64,000 nt of DNA from Aurantimonas sp. HBX-1 (GTDB lineage: Bacteria > Pseudomonadota > Alphaproteobacteria > Rhizobiales > Rhizobiaceae), in NCBI RefSeq assembly GCF_021391535.1, contig NZ_CP090066.1, forward strand, positions 2,865,501-2,929,500, given 5' to 3'. Positions 1 through 8,096 of the stretch are shown piece after piece (positions within the stretch are counted from its first letter, which is position 1; every line of letters begins with the position of its first letter). Made by a program: the position numbers and the translations under genes. A model generated the notes under the pieces. It was not told where the DNA came from. It saw only the letters and a program-made list of their open reading frames with translations, and ran no database searches.

Positions 1-338
1 AGGGCGGCGGGCGCCCGTGGGAGATCGCCAAATCCTTCGATCACTCTTTCCCCTGCGGCGCGATCGCGCCGGCGGCAAAGGTTGGCCACATCCAGTCGGG
101 CCGCATCGAGCTGACGGTGAACGGCGAGACCCGCCAGGAATCGGACATCGAACTGCTGATCTGGAAGATCCCCGAGATCATCGCGAACCTGTCGACCTAT
201 TTCGAGCTAATGCCGGGCGACGTCATCCTGACCGGCACGCCGCACGGCGTGGGCCCGGTCAAGCCGGGCGACCGGATCGAGGCGCGGATCGACAAGCTGC
301 CCGTGCTGCACGTCACGGTGGGCGACAGCCTCGCCTGA
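1..338 (+). CDS. Fumarylacetoacetate hydrolase family protein, C-terminal part (cut by window edge)
   Basis: Only the last ~112 residues are in the window; the open frame runs in from position 3 with no start. The translation contains the FAH-family segment GRPWEIAKSFDHSFPCGAI and the late motif DVILTGTPHGVGPV followed by KPGD, both typical of fumarylpyruvate and acylpyruvate hydrolases. Such enzymes cleave C-C bonds of diketo acids at the end of aromatic catabolism, using a divalent metal. The RraA-like gene 85 bases downstream on the same strand fits a shared ring-cleavage or oxo-acid pathway. The exact substrate cannot be read from this fragment. Confidence 0.85.
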   Translation, partial: GGGRPWEIAKSFDHSFPCGAIAPAAKVGHIQSGRIELTVNGETRQESDIELLIWKIPEIIANLSTYFELMPGDVILTGTPHGVGPVKPGDRIEARIDKLPVLHVTVGDSLA

Positions 339-423
339 CCCTTATCGACCGCGGCGCGCCGGGTCAGCACCCGGCGAGGCCGCGGCCGGCATCGACCGGC
401 ACCTCGCCAGCGGAGCTAAGACG

Positions 424-1098
424 ATGGGCTTCACCATTCATCCAAGGCGCGGTGGCATCGACCCGGCCTGGATTGAGCGTTTCAAGGCGCTGCCGGTTTC
501 CACGATCAGCGATTCCATGGAGCGCCTCCACGGCGTCGGCATGCCGCTGCGCGCCAAGCATGACGGCAGCCGCATGGCGGGCACCGCCTTCACCGTGAAG
601 ACCCGGCCGGGCGACAACCTCATCGTCCACAAGGCGCTGGACCTCGCCGCGCCGGGCGACGTCGTCGTGGTCGATGCCGGCGGCGCGCTGGAGAACGCCA
701 TCATCGGCGAACTGATGGCCGCCCACGCCGAACAGCGGGGCCTTGCCGGCATCGTCATCTTCGGGGCGATCCGCGACAGCGCCGAACTGGCGCGCGGCAG
801 CTTTCCGGTCTTCGCCGCGGGCGTCACCCATCGCGGCCCCTACAAGGTCGGACCCGGCACGATCAACGCGCCGATCGCCGTCGCCGGCATGCCGGTCTCG
901 CCCGGCGACCTCGTCTGCGGCGACACCGACGGCCTGCTGGCGATCGCCCCCGGCGAGATCGTGGCCGTGCACGAGCGGGCCGCGGAGAAGCTCGCGGCGG
1001 AGCAGCGGATGATGCTGGCGATCCGCGCCGGTACGGACGACCGCTCCTGGATCGACCGGGCGCTCGAGGCCGCCGGCTGCGAGTACCGCGACGCCTGA
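424..1098 (+). CDS. RraA family protein (HMG/CHA aldolase-like)
   Basis: This 224-residue protein has the RraA/HMG-aldolase fold signature: a glycine-rich GGALENAIIGELMA segment, then RGLAGIVIFGAIRD, whose Arg-Asp pair is the metal and substrate site in 4-hydroxy-4-methyl-2-oxoglutarate aldolases. True RNase E regulators share the fold, so the name RraA alone says little. Placed after an FAH-family hydrolase, it is more likely an aldolase or oxaloacetate decarboxylase that releases pyruvate from a C6-C7 oxo acid. The start ATG at 424 lies after a GGAG-like stretch. Family is secure; substrate is inferred. Confidence 0.85.
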   Translation: MGFTIHPRRGGIDPAWIERFKALPVSTISDSMERLHGVGMPLRAKHDGSRMAGTAFTVKTRPGDNLIVHKALDLAAPGDVVVVDAGGALENAIIGELMAAHAEQRGLAGIVIFGAIRDSAELARGSFPVFAAGVTHRGPYKVGPGTINAPIAVAGMPVSPGDLVCGDTDGLLAIAPGEIVAVHERAAEKLAAEQRMMLAIRAGTDDRSWIDRALEAAGCEYRDA

Positions 1099-1351
1099 CA
1101 TCCGCCCGCGCCGCGCTGCGCCGGAACGGCGGGTGGCGATCGGTGGCGTCCCGGCTCGCCGCATCCCGCCGGACAGGATCCGGTGAGCCCCTTCATGATC
1201 CGGGACCGCCGTTCCCGATGATGGTAGCCGGCCTGCGGAAGTGGATCACGAACGCTATCTGGAGCGTTTCGCTCGACCCGCGCGGGACGACTGGCCGGAC
1301 CGGCCTTCCGCCCGGCGCCCGGCGAGCGGCCGGCACAACAGAGGCAGACGC

Positions 1352-1771
1352 ATGACGGCCAAACGACTGGTGCTGAAGAACCTGCGCCTCAGCGTCATGG
1401 ACAACTCGTCCGCCTATGCCTACTCCATCACCATCACCGGCAGCTACGCGCTGCTCGCGACGATCGCGACGCCGGGCCCGCTGGAGATCTTCGCCGCGGC
1501 CGGCGGCGCGGTCTGCGCGTTCATGGTCGCGGAACTGCTGACGCTGCTGCTGCTTCGCGAGGACCCGCAACGCTCCGACACGGTCAAGCTGCTCGGACGG
1601 ATGCTCAACCTGCTGTCGGTCGGCTGCGCGATGGGAGTGGCCTATTTCCTGGGCCTGCTGCTCGACGGGCCGTTCGGCTGGCTGATCGCCGGCTTCGCGG
1701 CGAGCCTGGTCTTCATCGTCCTGGAAGGGCTGGAACTCGCGCTGGCCGAGGCGAAGGAGAAGGGCGTCTGA
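1352..1771 (+). CDS. Small multi-pass membrane protein of unknown function
   Basis: The protein is 139 residues from the ATG at 1352, which follows GAGGCAGACG; a longer reading from 1241 adds an arginine-rich leader with low credibility. About four hydrophobic stretches can be seen (near residues 20-40, 45-65, 85-105 and 110-130), separated by charged turns such as LLREDPQRSD, and the C-terminus is acidic/basic (EAKEKGV). I do not recognise the family. It stands alone between an RraA-like gene and a convergent DUF427 gene, so context gives no function. Confidence 0.65.
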   Translation: MTAKRLVLKNLRLSVMDNSSAYAYSITITGSYALLATIATPGPLEIFAAAGGAVCAFMVAELLTLLLLREDPQRSDTVKLLGRMLNLLSVGCAMGVAYFLGLLLDGPFGWLIAGFAASLVFIVLEGLELALAEAKEKGV

Positions 1772-1930
1772 CGGTGGCAGTTGCGCTCAAGCGTGCTGCC
1801 GGTTCCGCCGATTCACGGCCGAGGCGACAGCCCAGGCAGGCAAATCGTGGCAGCCGGAGCCAATTCTTCTCCGGGATGCTCCGCAGCCTGCCGGGTGCCG
1901 CCACCGCTGGCCCTTCCGTCTGCGCCGCCG

Positions 1931-2302
1931 TCAGCCCGCCGTGATGTTGAACGGGTTCGGATCGAAGCCGAAATGGTCCAGGAGCGGTTCGATCGCCCCT
2001 TCCGGCCTGAGGAACATCCACACGGCGTTCTCCAGCCCGCCGCCGGACGCGGTGACGGACCAGAATTTCGCGTCCCGGCCGCCGAGACCCGGGCCGGTGC
2101 CCGTCTCGACCAGATGCTCGGTGTAGACGTCCCGCCGCGGCACGAAATAGATCGGCGTTTCGCTGAGGCCGTGAACGAGAAGCGCGTCCCGGCTCGCGGC
2201 GATGACGGCGTCGTGGCGCTGGATCACGACGGGGCGCAGCTCGCGCTCGATGCGGAGCGCGGCGGTCGACCCCTGCGGGGTAGTTGCGGGTAGCTCGTCC
2301 AT
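1931..2302 (-). CDS. DUF427 domain-containing protein
   Basis: This 123-residue protein carries the DUF427 pattern: an IYFVPRRDVYTEHLVET segment, then KFWSVTASGGGLENAVW and a C-terminal hydrophobic strand. Members are small soluble beta-rich proteins of unknown biochemical role, common in Actinobacteria and Alphaproteobacteria. The ATG at 2302 is chosen because GGAG lies seven bases upstream; the frame stays open further upstream, but that part is low-complexity and Arg/Gly-rich. It is the first of several small minus-strand genes in this corner of the window. Confidence 0.8.
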   Translation of the reverse strand: MDELPATTPQGSTAALRIERELRPVVIQRHDAVIAASRDALLVHGLSETPIYFVPRRDVYTEHLVETGTGPGLGGRDAKFWSVTASGGGLENAVWMFLRPEGAIEPLLDHFGFDPNPFNITAG

Positions 2303-2432
2303 GTGAGTCTCCAATGGTTGGGTCGTAAGGGGGCTGCCTGCCGCGGGTCCGCCGCCGGGCGGTGACCGGCTTCGGCCAAGGCCCGCTGGCCCGACGCGGC
2401 CGCGGCGGACCACCGTCCCCGCGGCCGAACGC

Positions 2433-2669
2433 TTACGGGGATTCCCCGAGCGTCTCGTCGGCGGTGTCGTCCGGATCCTCGCCGTCCCGCCGGGCGTCCT
2501 TGTCGACCGCCAGCGCCGCGCCCTCGATGTGGCCGCTGTCGCCCTCGCCGTCCGTCACGGGGTCATGGCGCTCGACCGAGGCCGGCCGGTCGTCGCCGGG
2601 CTGCGCCGGAATGTCGCCGATACCGCCGCCACCGCTGGCGTCGTCGAGCTTGTCGTTGGTCCTGGACAT
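2433..2669 (-). CDS. Small acidic hypothetical protein
   Basis: This 78-residue protein starts MSRTNDKLDDAS and is rich in Asp, Glu and Gly with almost no hydrophobic residues, so it is likely disordered and soluble. The start is well supported by AAGGAG followed by seven bases. A GGAAC-N18-TT element at 2699-2723 lies about 30 bases upstream of the start and resembles an EcfG general-stress promoter. I do not recognise a family; similar acidic peptides in Rhizobiales are usually left as hypothetical stress-related proteins. Any stress role here is inference from the promoter and neighbours. Confidence 0.65.
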   Translation of the reverse strand: MSRTNDKLDDASGGGGIGDIPAQPGDDRPASVERHDPVTDGEGDSGHIEGAALAVDKDARRDGEDPDDTADETLGESP

Positions 2670-2698
2670 GATGGAATCTCCTTGTGCTGAGTAGGAGA

Positions 2699-2723
2699 AA
2701 GCTCCCGGAGCGGCCGATGTTCC
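2699..2723 (-). promoter_or_regulatory. EcfG-type general stress promoter candidate
   Basis: On the minus strand GGAAC (2723-2719) is followed after 18 bases by TT (2700-2699), matching the alphaproteobacterial EcfG/RpoE2 pattern GGAAC-N18/19-TT. The last two spacer bases are GC instead of CG, so it is not a full CGTT match. It would start transcription roughly 20 bases before the start codon at 2669. Confidence 0.35.
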
Positions 2724-2965
2724 TGCCGTCGTCCGAGAGAAGCCGCGTGGTCCCGGCACGGCCGGACCCGTGGGAGGCCGAGGGCGGAGGAGACGCCGGA
2801 CGGGCCGGCGGCGTCTATGCGCGCCCTCGCGGCGCTCGAGCCGAGCCTGATCATCGCGGGCCAGGGCCGGCAACGCCGGGACCGCAGATACTGGCGGTCC
2901 TGCATCGCCTCGCCGACGGCTTCGAGGCGATCGCCCTGCCCCCGGCTGAGTGCGACGCGCCCCCC

Positions 2966-2991
2966 GGAACGGAAGGGCCGGCTTCGGCCTT
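2966..2991 (+). promoter_or_regulatory. EcfG-type general stress promoter candidate
   Basis: GGAAC at 2966-2970 is followed after 19 bases by TT at 2990-2991, with CC in place of the usual CG. It lies about 28 bases before the start of the DUF2383 gene. The -10 part is weak, so the call rests on the -35, the spacing and on similar elements at neighbouring small genes. Confidence 0.3.
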
Positions 2992-3019
2992 CCTGTGCAC
3001 AACAATCAAGGAGAACCCC

Positions 3020-3466
3020 ATGGTCACCACCGTCGGAACCGAAAACACCTTCGAGAAGCTCGTCGAGAACCTTCTCATCCTCGAGCACGATGCCATCGCG
3101 GCCTACGAGTCGACGATCGAGAAGCTCGACGACGCGGCCTCGAAGGCGAGGATCGCCGAGTTCAAGGCCGATCACGAAAGCCACGTCGCGGAACTGACCC
3201 GCATGGCAGGCGCCATCGGAACGGCCGCCCCCCAGGAAGGCGACCTCAAGCAGTACCTCACCACCGGCAAGATCGCGCTGGCCTCGCTCGTCGGCGACAA
3301 GACCATCCTCAAGGCGATGTCGACCAACGAGGTCGAGACCAAGATGGCCTACGACCACGCGGCGAAGAACGACGTCGCGACGCCGGACGCCCGCACCTTC
3401 TTCCAGAAGGCGTACGCCGACGAGACCCGGCACAAGGCGTGGATGGACGCGGCCGCAGCGGCCTGA
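3020..3466 (+). CDS. DUF2383 / PA2169-type ferritin-like four-helix protein
   Basis: The 148-residue protein is almost entirely helical. It has the DUF2383 layout: an N-terminal LILEHDAIAAYESTIEKL helix, a second helix KADHESHVAEL, and a final helix with YADETRHKAWMD. The spaced Glu/His residues resemble ferritin-like metal sites, although family function is not established. The start follows AAGGAGAACCCC. A GGAAC-type promoter candidate lies just upstream and a strong bidirectional hairpin terminator follows at 3473. Related genes are often general-stress genes in Rhizobiales; that role is inferred here. Confidence 0.85.
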   Translation: MVTTVGTENTFEKLVENLLILEHDAIAAYESTIEKLDDAASKARIAEFKADHESHVAELTRMAGAIGTAAPQEGDLKQYLTTGKIALASLVGDKTILKAMSTNEVETKMAYDHAAKNDVATPDARTFFQKAYADETRHKAWMDAAAAA

Positions 3467-3472
3467 GCCTCA

Positions 3473-3502
3473 AAACCCGCCGGCAGCGCCGGCGGGTTTC
3501 TT
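3473..3502 (+). terminator. Rho-independent terminator, probably bidirectional
   Basis: A perfect 12-base-pair hairpin (arms 3473-3484 and 3488-3499, loop AGC) is flanked by A and T runs on both sides. It lies between the DUF2383 gene and the convergent small gene at 3525, so it can serve both. Confidence 0.85.
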
Positions 3503-3524
3503 CCTCACGGGCGACGCTCGAAGC

Positions 3525-3701
3525 CTAGGGTCCGCCTGCGACCGAACCCATCACGACCATCACCAGATCATCGAGATCGACCGGGCCGTTGATCGTCACC
3601 TTGTCGTCGCTCGCCTCGATCTTGAGTCTCGAGCCGCTGTTTTCGGCCTGACGCCGCAACTCCTGGAGGATGGCTTCGCGGATGGTGCTCTCGACGGTCA
3701 T
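3525..3701 (-). CDS. Small conserved-looking hypothetical protein (58 aa)
   Basis: This 58-residue protein begins MTVESTIREAILQELRRQAE and ends with a hydrophobic LVMVVMGSV tail. The pattern of a helix followed by KIEASDDKVTINGPVDL is faintly like a half BON domain, but I cannot assign a family. GAAGGAG lies eight bases before the ATG. The start overlaps the stop of the upstream small gene by four bases (ATGA at 3698-3701), so the two are very likely translated together. Confidence 0.6.
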   Translation of the reverse strand: MTVESTIREAILQELRRQAENSGSRLKIEASDDKVTINGPVDLDDLVMVVMGSVAGGP

Positions 3702-3886
3702 CGCTTCGACTCCTTCGCCTGACCCTCGTCGGGATAATGCAGCCCTCCCGCCGATGTCTCGTCGACATCCTCCTCTGCCGCGGCGTCTTCTGTGGGGGTG
3801 GGCGCATCTTCGCCGCTCCCCGGGCCTTTGGCCGGAGGTGCTGGGGTCCGGCCGTCTCCGGCACCTTCGCGATGGGTGTTCGACAT
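3698..3886 (-). CDS. Small acidic/proline-rich hypothetical protein (62 aa)
   Basis: This 62-residue protein starts MSNTHREGAGDG and is Pro, Glu, Asp and Gly-rich with no membrane segment, so it is probably disordered. GGAGGAG lies before the ATG at 3886. A GGAAC...CGTT promoter candidate lies at 3916-3942. Its stop overlaps the start of the 58-residue gene downstream (ATGA). It resembles the acidic peptide at 2433 in composition but not in sequence. Function unknown. Confidence 0.6.
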   Translation of the reverse strand: MSNTHREGAGDGRTPAPPAKGPGSGEDAPTPTEDAAAEEDVDETSAGGLHYPDEGQAKESKR

Positions 3887-3915
3887 GTTCTTCTCTCCTC
3901 CCGTGGAACAGGAGA

Positions 3916-3942
3916 AACGCCGCAGACCGCGCAGGCGGTTCC
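3916..3942 (-). promoter_or_regulatory. EcfG-type general stress promoter candidate
   Basis: On the minus strand GGAAC (3942-3938) and CGTT (3919-3916) both match the EcfG consensus perfectly, but the spacer is 18 bases where 16-17 is usual. The expected transcription start lies about 20 bases before the ATG at 3886. Confidence 0.4.
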
Positions 3943-4099
3943 GCGACGACCGCTTCCCGGCAACGTGGCCGGATGACCATCTCGCGGTTGAACGCCGACG
4001 GACGGCACGGTAGGCCGGCAGAATGTCGAGCGCGATGAGGCCGTGGCTTTGCATGGCCGCCGCCCGATACACCGAAGCCGCAAGCATGACGAGGACGAA

Positions 4100-5080
4100 T
4101 TGAGCACCGAGGCAACGCGAGAGACGATGCAGGCAGCCGTGGTCACCGGACCCGGGCGCATCGAAATCCAGACGGTGGCGCGCCCGCTTCCGGCAGCAGG
4201 GCAGGTGCGGGTCCGCCTGGAAGGCTGCGGCGTCTGCGCGTCCAACCTGACGCCCTGGGCGGGGCCGGAGTGGATGGAATTCCCGACCGCCCCCGGCGGG
4301 CTGGGGCACGAAGGCTGGGGCGTCGTCGACGCAGTCGGGGAGGACGTCACCGGCGTGGCGGTGGGCGATCGGGTCTCGGCCCTCTTCTACAACAGCTACG
4401 CCGGCTACGATGTAGGCCCCGCGAGTTCGGTGGTGCGGCTGCCGGCGGAACTCGATCGGCAGCCGCTTCCCGGCGAACCGCTCGGCTGCGCGATGAACAT
4501 CTTCCGCCGCAGCGACATCCAGGCGGGCCAGACGGTGGCCATCGTCGGCATCGGGTTCCTGGGCGCGATCCTGACCCGCCTCGCCGCCGCGGCGGGGGCC
4601 CGCGTGATCGCGATCTCGCGCCGCCCCTATGCGCTGGAGATGGCGCGGCGCATGGGCGCCGCCGAGACGATCCCCATGCTGGATCACTACCAGATCATCG
4701 AGCAGGTCCGGGAGCTGACCGGCGGCGCCATGTGCGAGCGGGTCATCGAGGCGGTCGGCAAGCAGTGGCCGCTCGATCTCGCAGGGGAACTCACCGCCGA
4801 GCGGGGGCGTCTGGTCATCGCCGGCTACCATCAGGACGGACCGCGCCAGGTCAACATGCAGTCGTGGAACTGGCGCGGCCTCGACGTCATCAATGCGCAC
4901 GAGCGCGACCCGAACGTCTATGTCGATGGCATCCGGGCGGCGGTGGAGGCGTTGACCAGCGGCCGTCTCGATCCTCGCCCGCTGTACACGCACAGCTTTC
5001 CGCTGCATCGCCTCGACGAAGCCCTGAACATGACCCGCGATCGCCCGGACGGCTTCATGAAGGCGCTGGTGACGATGTAG
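4100..5080 (+). CDS. Zinc-binding alcohol dehydrogenase family protein (MDR superfamily)
   Basis: The protein is a medium-chain dehydrogenase/reductase of ~326 residues. The GCGVCASN motif gives the catalytic-zinc cysteine, GLGHEGWG gives the His-Glu pair, and GIGFLGAIL forms the nucleotide-binding turn in the second domain. The structural-zinc four-cysteine lobe seems to be absent. A TTG at 4100 preceded by GAGGACGAA gives the N-terminus (M)STEATRETM; the ATG at 4127 is the alternative. The substrate could be a sugar alcohol or other secondary alcohol. It precedes the glycan cluster but is separated from it by 339 bases. Confidence 0.8.
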   Translation: MSTEATRETMQAAVVTGPGRIEIQTVARPLPAAGQVRVRLEGCGVCASNLTPWAGPEWMEFPTAPGGLGHEGWGVVDAVGEDVTGVAVGDRVSALFYNSYAGYDVGPASSVVRLPAELDRQPLPGEPLGCAMNIFRRSDIQAGQTVAIVGIGFLGAILTRLAAAAGARVIAISRRPYALEMARRMGAAETIPMLDHYQIIEQVRELTGGAMCERVIEAVGKQWPLDLAGELTAERGRLVIAGYHQDGPRQVNMQSWNWRGLDVINAHERDPNVYVDGIRAAVEALTSGRLDPRPLYTHSFPLHRLDEALNMTRDRPDGFMKALVTM

Positions 5081-5419
5081 CGTCAGCCGCCGCGGCGGCG
5101 CGCCCACCCGATACGGTTGCCGGCGGACGCGATACCCCTCCCCCGGCTATTCCGGCTTCGCGCGGGCACATCCGGCCGCAGCCGGTGCGTCCCAGTATGT
5201 CCGGTGAATCGGTAGCCTGCTGCCGACCTTTCCCAAGCAGCGTCTTCCCCTGCTGCTGCTGCTGCCTAGTTCATTGACCACCATTGTGCAGTTCCAGACC
5301 GCGGTTCCTCGGCGCAGAAGCCAGGGCCGCGGGCGTAAATTTTGTGAGTTGCAGGGAAGCCTGATGAGAATTGCTACATTCCAGCACGTTGTCCTCCCGC
5401 AGGCCGGTGGTGGGCGGCA
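5081..5419. other. 339-base intergenic region before the glycan cluster
   Basis: No gene is visible. The region is more A/T-rich near 5270-5380 than its surroundings, which fits a promoter for the cluster starting at 5420, but no clean -35/-10 pair stands out. A short run of five CTG triplets occurs at 5250-5264. Confidence 0.4.
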
Positions 5420-6883
5420 ATGAACCTTCGCATTCCGGATATCGAGGCAGAAACGATCTCTGCCGAACCCCGCAGAAACAGCCTTCCCACTCCGCGGATC
5501 ACGATGATCGGTGCGGGCTACGTCGGCCTCGTCACGGGTACCTGCCTCGCCAAGCTCGGTTTCGACGTGCTCTGCCTGGATACCGACGCCGAGCGGGTGG
5601 CGGCGCTGAAGGGCGGCAGGAGCCCGATCTACGAACCCGGCCTCGATGCGCTGATGGAAAAGCAGGTCGCCGAGGGCCGCCTGCGATTTGACCGGTTCGA
5701 GCCGAAGGGCGTCGCCCGGGCCGACTTCGTCTTTCTGGCGGTCGGCACACCGTCCCTGCCCGGCAGCGACGAGGCCGACCTCTCGCAGATATTCGACGCC
5801 ACGCGCATGGTGGCCCCGCAATTGCGGCCCGGCGCCTGCCTGGTGGTGAAGTCCACCGTGCCGGCCGGGACCAACAGCGCCATCAGGGCCATCGTTTCGG
5901 ACCGCCGCCCGGAATTGGCCTTTTCGGTGGTCTCGAATCCGGAGTTCCTGCGTGAGGGCCGGGCCGTGGAAGATTTCCTGCGACCCGACCGGATCGTCGT
6001 CGGCTGTCACGACGCCGCCGGCCGCGCCGGCATGGAAAGGATCTATCGGAGCTTCATGGAACAGAGCGTGCCGGTCGTGTTCACCACGCCGGAAAACGCC
6101 GAACTGATAAAATACGCCGCCAACGCCTTCCTGGCGATGAAGGTCGCCTTCGCCAACGAGGTCTCCGACCTCTGCGAGGCGACCGGCGGAGACGTCCGGG
6201 ACGTGGTGCGCGGCATCGGCCTCGACGCGAGGATCGGCCCGAGTTTCCTCCAGCCCGGCCCCGGCTTCGGCGGCTCGTGCTTCCCGAAGGACACGCGCGC
6301 CTTCGTCGATATTGGCCGCAGGCTGGGCCGACCCCAGCGGCTCGTCGAGGCCGTGGTCGCAATCAACGAAGACCGCAAGGAGAGCCTCGCCTCCCGCGTA
6401 TCCGAGGCCTTGGGTTCCTGCGCCGGCAAGACGATCGCCATACTGGGTGTCGCCTTCAAGCCCGACACCGACGACCTGCGCGAGGCGCCAGCTCTGCGGC
6501 TGATCCCCGCGCTGGTCGAGGCCGGCGCGGCGGTCCGCTTCTACGACCCGCAGGTGGATGCCGATGGCGTCTCCGAACTGGAAGGGGCCGATCAGGCCCC
6601 GTCGCTGGCGGCGGCACTGGAAGGCGCGGACGCTGCCGTCCTGGTGACGGAGTGGGCCGAGTTCCGCATGCTCGACCTCGTCTCGGCGCGGCGCCGCATG
6701 AGCGGCGCGACCTTCATCGATTTCCGCAATGTCTACTCCCGCGAAGCGATGGATGAGGCCGGCTTCCTCTACCATCCGATCGGCTCCGCTCCCCTCCGCG
6801 ACGACGCGCGGTCCCCGGAGCAGGCCGGTTCGGGCCGGCGGCAACGCCAGGCGGTCGGAGACGGCCAAGTGGCGGTGGGCTGA
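5420..6883 (+). CDS. UDP-glucose 6-dehydrogenase
   Basis: This enzyme oxidises UDP-glucose to UDP-glucuronate with two NAD+. The 487-residue protein has the Rossmann motif GAGYVG at residues 31-36, a VVKSTVPAGT strand, NPEFLREG, and the catalytic cysteine at about 287 in FGGSCFPKD. The C-terminal domain has IAILGVAFKPDTDDLREAP. Compared with typical ~435-residue members it has an N-terminal extension of ~27 residues and a charged C-terminal tail of ~40. It opens the sugar cluster and supplies UDP-glucuronate to the decarboxylase at 14585. The symbol could be ugd or tuaD; family certainty is high. Confidence 0.95.
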   Translation: MNLRIPDIEAETISAEPRRNSLPTPRITMIGAGYVGLVTGTCLAKLGFDVLCLDTDAERVAALKGGRSPIYEPGLDALMEKQVAEGRLRFDRFEPKGVARADFVFLAVGTPSLPGSDEADLSQIFDATRMVAPQLRPGACLVVKSTVPAGTNSAIRAIVSDRRPELAFSVVSNPEFLREGRAVEDFLRPDRIVVGCHDAAGRAGMERIYRSFMEQSVPVVFTTPENAELIKYAANAFLAMKVAFANEVSDLCEATGGDVRDVVRGIGLDARIGPSFLQPGPGFGGSCFPKDTRAFVDIGRRLGRPQRLVEAVVAINEDRKESLASRVSEALGSCAGKTIAILGVAFKPDTDDLREAPALRLIPALVEAGAAVRFYDPQVDADGVSELEGADQAPSLAAALEGADAAVLVTEWAEFRMLDLVSARRRMSGATFIDFRNVYSREAMDEAGFLYHPIGSAPLRDDARSPEQAGSGRRQRQAVGDGQVAVG

Positions 6884-6992
6884 GGAGGCAATCGGGTCCG
6901 GGCGGTTCCCTCGTGGGACATCCGCACCAGTTGACCCGCCTATCCGCCATCGAACGTCCCGCACGGACGCCAACAGTACAGAGGAGTAACGC

Positions 6993-8096
6993 TTGTCTCG
7001 CTTTCTCGTCACCGGCGGTGCCGGCTTCATCGGACGTCAGGTCTGCAAGGAACTTCTCGATCACGGCCACGAGGTGCGGGTTCTCGATGCCCTGATCGAC
7101 CAGGTGCATGGGGCCGGGCAGCCGGTGGATCTGGACGGCGTGGAGATCCGCAAGGGCGACATCCGCGATGCCCAGACCGTGCGGGCCGCCCTCTCGGGCG
7201 TCGACGGCGTCGTTCACCTGGCGGCGGAAGTCGGCGTCGGCCAGAGCATGTACGAGATCGAGCGCTACGTCAGCACCAACGACGTCGGCACGGCGGTGCT
7301 GCTTCAGGAACTGATCGAGCAGCCCGTCGGCCGCATCGTCGTCGCCTCGTCCATGAGCGTCTATGGCGAAGGGCGCTACAAGACCGCTTCCGGCGAGGTC
7401 ATCGACAACGCCCGCCGGGACCCCGCGGCCATCGCGGCGGGGCGCTGGGATGTGCTCGGGCCGGACGGCGACGTGCTGCGTCCGGTCGCCACCGACGAGA
7501 CGAAGCCGGTGGATCTCGCCTCGATCTACGCGCTGACGAAGTATTTCCAGGAACAGGCGGTGCTGATCTTCGCCAACGCCTACAAGGTGGACGCGGTGGC
7601 GTTGCGCCTGTTCAACGTGTTCGGCCCGGGACAGGCGCTGTCCAATCCCTATACCGGCGTCCTCGCCAATTTCTCCTCCCGCATCGCCAAGGGACAGGCC
7701 CCGACGATCTTCGAGGACGGGCTGCAGCGGCGTGATTTCGTGCATGTGCGCGACGTCGCCCGGGCTTTCCGCCTGGCGCTCGAGCGGCCCGAGGCGAAGG
7801 GCCAGACGATCAATATCGGCAGCGGCCGGTCCTACTCGGTCACCGACGTCGCGCGCATGGTGGCGCAGGCGATGAACAGCCCGGTCGAGCCCGAGATCAT
7901 GATGAAGGCCCGCTCGGGCGACATCCGCAACTGCTTCTCCGACATCTCCAAGGCGCGGGCGCTGCTCGGCTTCGAGCCGCGCCATTCGCTGGAGGATTCG
8001 CTCGGCGAACTCGCCGCGTGGGTGGCGCAGCAGGAAGTCACCGATCGTAACGACGAAATGCGCAAGCACCTCGAAGCACGAGGCCTCGTGGCATGA
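6993..8096 (+). CDS. NAD-dependent epimerase/dehydratase (nucleotide-sugar)
   Basis: This extended short-chain dehydrogenase (367 residues) has TGGAGFIG at its N-terminus, SSMSVYG at the active-site serine region, and Tyr179/Lys183 in YALTK. It probably changes the stereochemistry of a nucleotide sugar at C4 or nearby. It starts with TTG at 6993, six bases after GAGGAG. Its end overlaps the next gene by four bases (ATGA), so the two products are probably made together. The insert after the Ser motif (KTASGEVIDNARRDP) is longer than in GalE, so I do not call it UDP-glucose 4-epimerase. Confidence 0.85.
   Translation: MSRFLVTGGAGFIGRQVCKELLDHGHEVRVLDALIDQVHGAGQPVDLDGVEIRKGDIRDAQTVRAALSGVDGVVHLAAEVGVGQSMYEIERYVSTNDVGTAVLLQELIEQPVGRIVVASSMSVYGEGRYKTASGEVIDNARRDPAAIAAGRWDVLGPDGDVLRPVATDETKPVDLASIYALTKYFQEQAVLIFANAYKVDAVALRLFNVFGPGQALSNPYTGVLANFSSRIAKGQAPTIFEDGLQRRDFVHVRDVARAFRLALERPEAKGQTINIGSGRSYSVTDVARMVAQAMNSPVEPEIMMKARSGDIRNCFSDISKARALLGFEPRHSLEDSLGELAAWVAQQEVTDRNDEMRKHLEARGLVA

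Larger units (their letters stand above)
2670..3019. other. 350-base divergent intergenic region
   Basis: I find no credible gene here. It separates two divergent small genes, each with a strong Shine-Dalgarno at its edge (AAGGAG on both sides) and each with a GGAAC-type promoter candidate (2699-2723 and 2966-2991). The frames open across it are arginine/proline-rich shadows. Confidence 0.5.

Noticed and set aside
5250..5264. Run of five CTG triplets before the glycan cluster
   Set aside because: Too short to call a functional repeat and not within a gene.
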